DNA from: an uncultured Neisseria sp.
GTDB taxonomy: Bacteria > Pseudomonadota > Gammaproteobacteria > Burkholderiales > Neisseriaceae
Length of the DNA stretch: 21,024 nucleotides
NCBI GenBank assembly: GCA_927911515.1
Contig: CAKMQH010000013.1
Location: 1-21,024 of the forward strand
Direction: 5' to 3'
Shown here in pieces: positions 1 to 5,540 of the stretch (positions are counted from its first letter, which is position 1; the number at the start of each line of letters is the position of its first letter). Under the pieces are notes generated by a model that worked only from the letters and a program-made list of their open reading frames with translations, was not told the origin of the DNA and made no database searches. Position numbers and translations under genes: made by a program.

Positions 1-93
1 CCCGCGCAGGCGGGAATCCAGAAGTTTGAGATGACGGCAATCTTCAAATAATACTTCTAGAATCGAGGTCTGGATTCCCGCCTGCGCGGGAAT
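1..93. repeat. Neisserial intergenic mosaic element: two dRS3 copies around an RS spacer
   Basis: A 20-base dRS3 unit of the form ATTCCC-N8-GGGAAT lies at 74-93. A second copy, cut by the window edge, lies at 1-17. The spacer at 18-73 begins CCAGA and ends TCTGG, so the element is symmetrical. This is the known architecture of neisserial intergenic mosaic elements, in which dRS3 units alternate with RS spacers. In Neisseria dRS3 is also used as an insertion site by filamentous prophages. No phage gene is visible here. Confidence 0.8.
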
Positions 94-157
94 GACGGCA
101 TTAGGTATGCCTTATTTGAATTTGACCTATCCGTGCATCCCAAACAGACATTCGGTT

Positions 158-169
158 TTCAGACGACCT
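158..169 (-). repeat. DNA uptake sequence (AGGTCGTCTGAA dialect) forming the osmC-like stop codon
   Basis: A full 12-base uptake sequence, read on the minus strand as AGGTCGTCTGAA. Its internal TGA is the stop codon of the OsmC-like gene, and its preceding GTC GTC codons encode the final Val-Val. Confidence 0.85.
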
Positions 170-641
170 CTTTGCTCTCAATCTCGGCGCGGCATTCAAT
201 CGGAAAGTTGACCGAGTTGGCGATGAAACACAGGCGGTGCGCTTCGTGATGCAGTTCCAAAGCCTTGGCGCGGTCGCTTCCTGCGGCGATGGTAACGCGC
301 GGCTTCAATACGGCAGAGACGAAACGCCCCGCGCTCCCATTCCCTCCTTCGTCCATCACCGCTTCGGCATGATCGGTGTAGGCGGTAACGCAGATGCCCG
401 CGTCGGCACACAGGTGCAGGTACCATAGTTTGTGGCAGGCAGAAACGGCGGCCAACAGCATTTCTTCGGGGTTCCAGCGGCCCGCATCGCCGCGGAAGGC
501 CGGGTCGGCGGAACCGTGCAGGTCGGGCTTACCCTCGGCGGAAACGGTAAAGTTGCGCAAATAAGCGGTGTAGGACGATGTGCCTTCGCCGAGATTGCCC
601 GTCCATGTTGTCGCGGTGCGGTAGGTGTGTTTTTTGCTCAT
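159..641 (-). CDS. OsmC/Ohr-family protein (thiol peroxidase-like)
   Basis: A complete 160-residue protein of the OsmC fold, a family of cytoplasmic thiol-dependent peroxidases acting on organic hydroperoxides. The diagnostic features are the NPEEMLLAAVSACH segment (residues 57-70), with the putative peroxidatic Cys69 and Glu60 nearby, and a second cysteine at 138 in RLCFIANSV, at the place of the resolving Cys. Length fits the family. The ATG is preceded by AAAGGAA at good spacing. The C-terminus (KEVV-stop) is encoded by an uptake sequence. The next gene upstream on the same strand starts at 937 after a short gap, so weak co-transcription is possible. It may be a general OsmC-like protein rather than true OsmC or Ohr, since subfamily cannot be fixed by eye. 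Confidence 0.85.
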   Translation of the reverse strand: MSKKHTYRTATTWTGNLGEGTSSYTAYLRNFTVSAEGKPDLHGSADPAFRGDAGRWNPEEMLLAAVSACHKLWYLHLCADAGICVTAYTDHAEAVMDEGGNGSAGRFVSAVLKPRVTIAAGSDRAKALELHHEAHRLCFIANSVNFPIECRAEIESKEVV

Positions 642-709
642 TTTGGCATTCCTTTCAATTATTTACTGTTCGCGGCAATAAAAACGGTATCCGCCTTGAA
701 ACGCCGACT

Positions 710-937
710 CTAGTTGAGCCAGGCATAAGCCGATGCGCCCGCCGCCAAACTGATGCCCAGCCACAGCAGGATTTTGGTTTCCGCCCATACGTCATCCCAA
801 TACCGCCCCCGCAGCGCGCTGATGATGTCGGGGGTGCAATAGAATTCGACGCATTCGACAAATTCGTCCCAATCCTTAAACATCACAAAGTAAAGCAAGA
901 CGGCGGTTAGCAAGCCGATCAAAATGGCAAAAATCAT
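710..937 (-). CDS. Small two-helix membrane protein, unknown function
   Basis: A 75-residue protein with a hydrophobic N-terminal helix (about residues 2-20, IFAILIGLLTAVLLYFVMF) and a second helix near the C-terminus (about 57-73, ILLWLGISLAAGASAYAWL). The acidic loop between them contains two Cys (VECVEFYC). The ATG at 937 is preferred over the TTG one codon earlier because AGGGGAA lies just upstream. Probably an inner-membrane protein. I recognise no named family. Confidence 0.6.
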   Translation of the reverse strand: MIFAILIGLLTAVLLYFVMFKDWDEFVECVEFYCTPDIISALRGRYWDDVWAETKILLWLGISLAAGASAYAWLN

Positions 938-950
938 CAAATTCCCCTAT

Positions 951-995
951 TTTTCAGACGACCTGTGCGTATCGTAAAGAAAGGTCGTCTGAAAC
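951..995. repeat. Inverted pair of DNA uptake sequences in a divergent intergenic region
   Basis: TTCAGACGACCT at 953-964 faces AGGTCGTCTGAA at 982-993, and the flanking bases extend the match. The pair can form a hairpin with a 17-base loop. It lies between two divergently oriented genes (937 minus and 1066 plus), upstream of both, so it is not at the end of either transcript. A normal terminator role is therefore unlikely. Confidence 0.8.
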
Positions 996-1065
996 TGCTC
1001 CTAACTTTTCCCTAAGTCCTGCGTGTTTAAATGTCTATACCGACAACAGACGCAAAGGGAACGAA

Positions 1066-1410
1066 ATGAAACATTCTCAGTCGCAATATACAAAACCGTC
1101 CAAACCGCTTTTGAAAAAATTGCTGCTTCCTGTCGCCGCTGTTTGCGCCATTTTTCTTGCAGCAGAAGGTTTCGACCTTTACGAAGACTACGCCCAATAC
1201 CGCATGGAGACAGACCCCGCGTTCGCGCAACACCACGACCGCGCTTTGTCTATCCTGCACAGCAGAGGCTACGAAGTCCACGATTCCGACACCGACCTGC
1301 ATTGGGCAAGACCCGTTTTGGAATTTGAGGCCTACAAAGGCAGCTTGGAATACAAAATCGTGATGTCTTATCCCGATTTGAACATTCTCGTAGAACGCGT
1401 TGATTTATAA
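1066..1410 (+). CDS. Membrane-anchored PepSY-like protein, first of a tandem paralogue pair
   Basis: A 114-residue protein with a short basic N-terminus, one hydrophobic segment (about residues 15-34) and a C-terminal domain from about residue 50. That domain resembles PepSY_2: a helix, then RGYEVHD, then strands ending in YPDLNILVERVDL. The last 65 residues match the last 65 of the next gene at 31 positions in an ungapped hand alignment, so the two are tandem paralogues. AAGGGAA precedes the ATG. The lack of a lipobox Cys suggests a signal anchor or cleaved signal. PepSY domains often inhibit or modulate proteases, but no substrate can be read from the sequence. Confidence 0.65.
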   Translation: MKHSQSQYTKPSKPLLKKLLLPVAAVCAIFLAAEGFDLYEDYAQYRMETDPAFAQHHDRALSILHSRGYEVHDSDTDLHWARPVLEFEAYKGSLEYKIVMSYPDLNILVERVDL

Positions 1411-1464
1411 TCCGCTTCCGAATATTCTTGATTTGACTTACCCCACGTCCCGAAAGGATACGAC

Positions 1465-1902
1465 ATGAAAAAACTCTTACCGGTATTACTCTTAGGCAGT
1501 ATCGCACTGACCGCTTGTGCCGCCCCTTATCCTTACGACTATTACGATGACGACTATCGTACCGACCGCTACGAGCAGCGTTATGACCGTTACGACGACC
1601 GCTATGATGACCGTTATGAGCGCGATTACGACCGTTATGACGACTACCGTTACCGCGACGGCAAGTATTACGATGACGACTACATCGAACACCAAATTTA
1701 CAGCGATCCGTCTTTCGAGCAAAAACGCGCACAAGTCATGCGGATTCTCGAACGACGCGGCTACCAAGTTCACGAAATCGAAGCCGATGACCGCCGCGGC
1801 CGCCCCGTATTGAAAGCCGAAGCCTTCAAAAACGGACGCGAATACGACATCGTTTTCTCATGGCCGGATTTACGCATCATCAGCGAACGTATCGACTACT
1901 GA
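1465..1902 (+). CDS. Tyr/Asp/Arg-rich lipoprotein with a C-terminal PepSY-like domain
   Basis: A 145-residue protein. Residues 1-19 are a lipoprotein signal with lipobox LTAC (Cys18), giving a lipid-anchored envelope protein. Residues about 23-75 are low complexity, built almost only from Tyr, Asp and Arg in units such as RYDDRYDDRYERDYDRYDD. Residues about 81-145 form the PepSY-like domain shared with the gene just upstream, which ends 54 bases earlier on the same strand. GAAAGGA precedes the ATG. The underlying DNA of the repeat tract uses similar Tyr/Asp/Arg codon blocks, so it could change length by slippage. A terminator follows the stop. Family function is unknown; metal or polyanion binding by the tract is only a guess. 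Confidence 0.7.
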   Translation: MKKLLPVLLLGSIALTACAAPYPYDYYDDDYRTDRYEQRYDRYDDRYDDRYERDYDRYDDYRYRDGKYYDDDYIEHQIYSDPSFEQKRAQVMRILERRGYQVHEIEADDRRGRPVLKAEAFKNGREYDIVFSWPDLRIISERIDY

Positions 1903-1924
1903 TTCGATTAATCCGTTCCGCCAT

Positions 1925-1960
1925 ACGCCGCAAGGATAAGCTCCGCGCGGCGTTTTTCTT
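1925..1960 (+). terminator. Rho-independent terminator after the PepSY-like lipoprotein gene
   Basis: ACGCCGC (1925-1931) pairs with GCGGCGT (1947-1953) and is followed at once by TTTTCTTTT. It sits 22 bases after the stop at 1902. Confidence 0.75.
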
Positions 1961-1999
1961 TTCAGACAACCCTTTCTGATAAAGAAGGTCGTCTGAAAA
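1959..1999. terminator. Imperfect inverted uptake-sequence pair between convergent genes
   Basis: A degenerate TTCAGACAACC (1961-1971) faces GGTCGTCTGAA (1987-1997). It lies between the convergent stops at 1902 and 2001, where neisserial inverted uptake sequences commonly terminate transcription. It may serve the PspA-like gene on the minus strand. Confidence 0.55.
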
Positions 2000-2000
2000 C

Positions 2001-2663
2001 TTATTTTCCAGCCTTCAACGCTGCCAATCGTTCAGCAATACGGTTGTTGCGGCTCAAATCTTCCAATTCCTTCAATTTTGCCAACTGCGCCGCATCGGTA
2101 CTGCTGTGTACCGCGTTTTGACGACCCATCACGCGGTCGAAGGCGTTGCCGCTTTTTTCGGCATCACGGGCGATGCGGTTGAGGTCGCTGCCGCCTGCCG
2201 CTTTGCCTGCGCCCGCGCTTTGCTGCGCGGCGCGCCAGTCTTGCAACTGCTGCTGCATCTCGCGTTTTTTCGCCTGCAAGGCGGCGATAAAGCCCTCAAG
2301 CTCTTTCTCCTGCGCGGCACAGTCGGCGATGGTGTTTTCCAAAACAGGCAGACGCGCTTCGATGTCCATTTGTTCGGCGATACCCGCCTCGGCAAGATCG
2401 TCGCGCCCCGCCGCTACGGCAGCTTGCAGGTTGGCATCGATGGCTTCGTGGCGGTTGCTCTCGTCCGCCATTTTCTTGGCTGCGAGGTGTTTCTGCGCCA
2501 ACACTTTGCCCAACTCGGCACGCACTTCGTCCACCGCCCGCTCGATTTCGCGGATGCTCTCGTTCATTGCCGCCTCAGGCACAAGGTTTTCCGCCGCATC
2601 AATCAGGGCATGAAAACCGCCGCTTACCAGACGGCCCACTCTGCGGGATAGGGTTTCGCTCAT
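2001..2663 (-). CDS. PspA/IM30-family membrane stress protein
   Basis: A 220-residue, almost wholly helical, Ala/Glu/Lys/Gln-rich protein of the PspA/IM30 (Vipp1/ESCRT-III-like) family, peripheral inner-membrane proteins that stabilise damaged membranes. The N-terminus (SRRVGRLVSGGFHALIDAAE) fits the amphipathic membrane-binding helix. Long coiled coils run from about residue 30 to 145. A flexible Ala/Gly segment follows (about 148-158), then a C-terminal helix. AAAGGAAA precedes the ATG. No pspF, pspB or pspC homologue is adjacent, so this is not a classical psp operon. Length is close to family norm. Confidence 0.8.
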   Translation of the reverse strand: MSETLSRRVGRLVSGGFHALIDAAENLVPEAAMNESIREIERAVDEVRAELGKVLAQKHLAAKKMADESNRHEAIDANLQAAVAAGRDDLAEAGIAEQMDIEARLPVLENTIADCAAQEKELEGFIAALQAKKREMQQQLQDWRAAQQSAGAGKAAGGSDLNRIARDAEKSGNAFDRVMGRQNAVHSSTDAAQLAKLKELEDLSRNNRIAERLAALKAGK

Positions 2664-2705
2664 TTGGATTTTCCTTTCTTCATAAAATCATGAGAAATAT
2701 TGTGT

Positions 2706-3467
2706 TTAGCCGGCATTCGATTGTGCCAACCAGTCGTAACATTGCTCCCATGACAATGTTTCGTTTTCGTCTTCTTTGCCTTCCAGCAGGGCTTGTTCTA
2801 AAGCTCGTCTGAATGTGGTGCGGGTATTCGGGTGGGTAAACCAAGCCGACAGTCGGGCAGCGAATTGCGTTCTATTCGGACAATGCTCGGGTAGATAGCA
2901 GACTTTGTACCAATCCGGCTCGTTGCTGCCATACGGAATCTCTAAATACAAGTCGACAAAATCGCGTAAAGCTGCCGTTTTATCCGCCTGTTCCGTCCAA
3001 ACTGCCAGCAGTTCGTCGACAACATCCAATCCGGCGAATTGAAACATATTCAGCCAAACGACCAAGCAGCCTTCATAGCGTGGCGCGGTCAGTTGCGAGT
3101 CAAACCAAGCGGTGGCGAAACGTTTTAACCAATCGATTTCTTCTTTTGTCCAGCATTCGGGCAAATCGCAACGCAACTTATCGAGCAACGTTTCATCAAG
3201 CGATCGGACATCTTCCTCGTTGACCAAAGCCTGCAAAATACGCGGCAGAAAATGTTTCATGTCTAAAGCCGTCGCAGCTCCTTTGTCCAAAGGCACGCTG
3301 CCCAAATACGCCTGTAACATATCAACAGGAATCTCGCGTAACGGATATTCCAGCAACGCCTGTTGGAAGTCTTCGGGAGAGCAGCTGTTGCAAGTGCAGA
3401 TATTCAACGGGAAGCGCACGCTGTAAGGTGCAAATAATTCATATGCTTCTGCTATCCATTTTTCCAT
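2706..3467 (-). CDS. Conserved-looking hypothetical protein with an N-terminal CxCxxC motif
   Basis: A 253-residue soluble protein rich in Trp, Leu and acidic residues. I recognise no family. Near the N-terminus three cysteines form C24-T-C26-N-S-C29, and further Cys occur mid-protein (RCDLPEC) and near the end (EQCYDW). Metal binding is possible but unproven. There is no signal peptide or membrane segment. The frame is intact over its whole length and the codon use resembles its neighbours, supporting a real gene. The ribosome site before the ATG is weak. It is followed by a short gap before the PspA-like gene on the same strand. Confidence 0.6.
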   Translation of the reverse strand: MEKWIAEAYELFAPYSVRFPLNICTCNSCSPEDFQQALLEYPLREIPVDMLQAYLGSVPLDKGAATALDMKHFLPRILQALVNEEDVRSLDETLLDKLRCDLPECWTKEEIDWLKRFATAWFDSQLTAPRYEGCLVVWLNMFQFAGLDVVDELLAVWTEQADKTAALRDFVDLYLEIPYGSNEPDWYKVCYLPEHCPNRTQFAARLSAWFTHPNTRTTFRRALEQALLEGKEDENETLSWEQCYDWLAQSNAG

Positions 3468-3525
3468 CTTGTTGCCTTGCCTTTGATGTTGGACATGGGT
3501 GTTCAGGAATGAGAGTGAAGGGGAT

Positions 3526-3537
3526 TTCAGACGACCT
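3526..3537 (-). repeat. DNA uptake sequence
   Basis: A full 12-base match to AGGTCGTCTGAA on the minus strand, in the 81-base gap between the genes ending at 3549 and starting at 3467, both on the minus strand. Confidence 0.8.
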
Positions 3538-3548
3538 CAAACCTTACA

Positions 3549-3839
3549 CTACTTGCTATGCGTGATTTCTTCCAGCCGACCGTTTGCTCCGATAACGGCG
3601 CGGAAATTACCGCCCAATGCTTTAGGTGGCTTGCCGCTGATAATCCAATGTTCCCCGTCTTTTCTCACACGATACGGCTTTTGCGCTTGAGCGGTTTCTT
3701 TACCGTAATGCTGCGTCACATAAATTTCAGTCAGCCGCAGGACTTGCTGCTCGGTAACAGGTTGTGCGCCGCCCTCCGCGCTCACTGCCAAAGAGGGAGA
3801 GATGAACATAAAGGTCAGAAGCCAATGGTGGATTTTCAT
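3549..3839 (-). CDS. Small secreted protein resembling NTF2-fold (YbbC/YhhH-type) family
   Basis: A 96-residue protein with a signal peptide (about residues 1-21, ending AVSA) and a mature domain of about 75 residues. The pattern helix, then KPYRV, then HWIISGK, GG and VIGANGRLEEI resembles the short NTF2-fold proteins of the YbbC/YhhH or Imm-NTF2-2 type, some of which are toxin-immunity proteins. The match is by pattern only. No toxin gene is next to it; the neighbour upstream on the same strand is the DUF3304-like lipoprotein. Periplasmic location is inferred from the signal. Confidence 0.5.
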   Translation of the reverse strand: MKIHHWLLTFMFISPSLAVSAEGGAQPVTEQQVLRLTEIYVTQHYGKETAQAQKPYRVRKDGEHWIISGKPPKALGGNFRAVIGANGRLEEITHSK

Positions 3840-3949
3840 TTTTCAGTCAGCCTTTCGCTTACGCCTCATGTACTGATATTCTTTAATTTATTTAGTCTTA
3901 ATACAAAAGGTTGCTCTCTGCATTTCTCAGCCATTTTTGCCATCTAGTT

Positions 3950-4719
3950 TTACTCTCCATATTCAGGCGAACGCCAGTTGATTCTACACATTTCCTTATT
4001 GGAAACTTCTGGATATTCAAGACCTGCCAAACATTTTCTCTCCCAGTCTAAACATTCCTGTTTACTTGAAGAAACAGTAACTACTTTTTCCGGGTGACCC
4101 GCTAATACATGGCGACAATCTTTCCTAATCCATTCTACAAACTGATCATCCACATTCTCATAATGTGGCAAATACATATAGCAGAACTTCTTCTCATTCT
4201 TTGCCATACATGCCGTCAGCGGATCTGCCTTCTCACGCCCTTTCCATCCTGCCCCGCCAGCCATTGCGCTACCTAATACGAATTCCACCTGATGGTTCGG
4301 ATAAAACGCCACCGTAATGTCTTCGGGTTTCGTATATTCAGGCAACTGCGCTGTATAACGGTACGTCGTCTCGTCGTCAATTGCCCCCGACCCCTCCTGC
4401 CATAAAACGGTATATTTCAGATCCGGATGCCACTTGACAGGAAGGTTTACGCAACAATTAATGCCGCCTCCCGCAAGGGCAGTCAGGTTGTCACCGCCAA
4501 CAGGATAATAACCGTCCATATCGATGGGATTGTTCGGATTCTCCTTGATTTGCGGATCGGCTTTACCACCCACGTCATAAAGGCTGAAGGTAACGCCCCT
4601 ATCGGCGTTGTAATTGACGCTGCGGACGGAAACAGGGACGCTGCCGGACGGTTTGGGTTCAGCCTGCGTGCAGGCTGACAAAATAGGGAGAACAATAACA
4701 AATAGGGGTAGGGTTTCAT
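3950..4719 (-). CDS. DUF3304-like lipoprotein, frameshifted inside the signal peptide
   Basis: The mature part (residues after the lipobox Cys, about 240 residues) shows the Cys-rich DUF3304 pattern: GYYPVGGDNL, GGGINCCVNLPVKW, then many Cys in the C-terminal half. The frame is broken at the 5' end. An ATG at 4719 with AAGGAA upstream opens a signal peptide (MKPYPYLLLF), but the lipobox sequence ILSAC lies in another frame. The only in-frame start for the long frame is a TTG inside the lipobox, which would remove the signal. Adding one base in the C4 run (G4 at 4705-4708 on the plus strand) gives MKPYPLFVIVLPILSAC, a proper lipoprotein signal. I therefore place the gene start at 4719 with a one-base deletion. 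Function is unknown. Confidence 0.65.
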
Positions 4720-4846
4720 TAAGTATTCCTTAAAAATGGGAACAGTAACCTGAAAAAAGATGTCATACAGCTTCTTGATAATCAAATCTACTCATTAAAA
4801 CTATGTCATCTGTACCCCATATTTCATTCAGTCTTTCCTTTACACC

Positions 4847-5348
4847 TCAAACCTCGCCCGCCTGCTGCACAATCTTCGCCAGTTTCAAAGTGTTTTCAAG
4901 TTGTTGCAGCACGGTGTCGTCGTATGCCGCGCCTTTGCCGGTTACGGCAAGCTGCAAGATGCTGTCGGTCAGGCGGACGATGCGCCACATCAGTTCGCGT
5001 TCGTATTTTTTCAAACTGTCGAGGTCGGCTTCTTCGGGCAGGTCGGCGGCAAGCGTCGCGCCCAAGTCGGGCAGCTGCTCAAACAAACGCGCCACGATAT
5101 GCGAATGCGCCCCCGCCTGCTTTTCCGCGTGCAGCACATCATGTTTCGCCGCTTGGAAAAACTGCTCCTGCGCCGTCAGCGCGGAACCGTAATCGCGCGT
5201 CTGCGTATGCGCCAAACGCGCCTGCTTGAGCAGCTCGCGGATTTTTTCAGACGGCGTATTCGCGCCTTCGATTTTTTAATTCGGCAATAAAATCAGTGTC
5301 CTCCTGAGTAATTCGCACGCTAACGGGGATACGGTTTGTCGCATTCAT
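4847..5348 (-). CDS. Ribbon-helix-helix-like protein, frameshifted at a six-A run
   Basis: The ATG at 5348 begins MNATNRIPVSVRITQEDTDF, a typical ribbon-helix-helix opening. The frame then dies soon after IAELK because of an A6 run (T6 at 5272-5277 on the plus strand). Removing one A joins it to IEGANTPSEKIRELLKQARL and on to the 122-residue frame ending at 4847, giving about 166 residues. The N-terminal 45 residues would be the DNA-binding RHH domain. The rest is helical with acidic and Ala-rich segments, probably oligomerisation. An inverted repeat lies just upstream (5375-5392). It could instead be a true pseudogene, but see the other homopolymer frameshifts in this window. Confidence 0.65.
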
Positions 5349-5374
5349 ATTCGTTTGATTTGGTTTGTATTCAT

Positions 5375-5392
5375 TTGTATACGAATATACAA
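5375..5392. promoter_or_regulatory. Inverted repeat, candidate operator of the ribbon-helix-helix gene
   Basis: TTGTATACGAATATACAA is a perfect 7-4-7 inverted repeat located 26 bases upstream of the ATG at 5348. A further TTGTAT half-site lies at 5365-5370. Ribbon-helix-helix proteins often bind such repeats and repress their own gene; that role here is inferred. Confidence 0.45.
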
Positions 5393-5495
5393 GATGAAAT
5401 GACAATACGCAATATTTGAAATGGTTTATTTTTGTAAACCCTAAAACGCGCTGAAACACGTTTGCGGATACATGTGGAGAACCGAGCTTTTCCTT

Positions 5496-5501
5496 TATAA
5501 T
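5496..5501 (+). promoter_or_regulatory. Candidate -10 box for polA
   Basis: TATAAT lies 39 bases before the polA ATG. No good -35 hexamer is seen at 16-18 bases upstream. Confidence 0.4.
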
Positions 5502-5540
5502 CCATCCATCTATTTTTCACTTATTTCAAGCAGGTTCACC

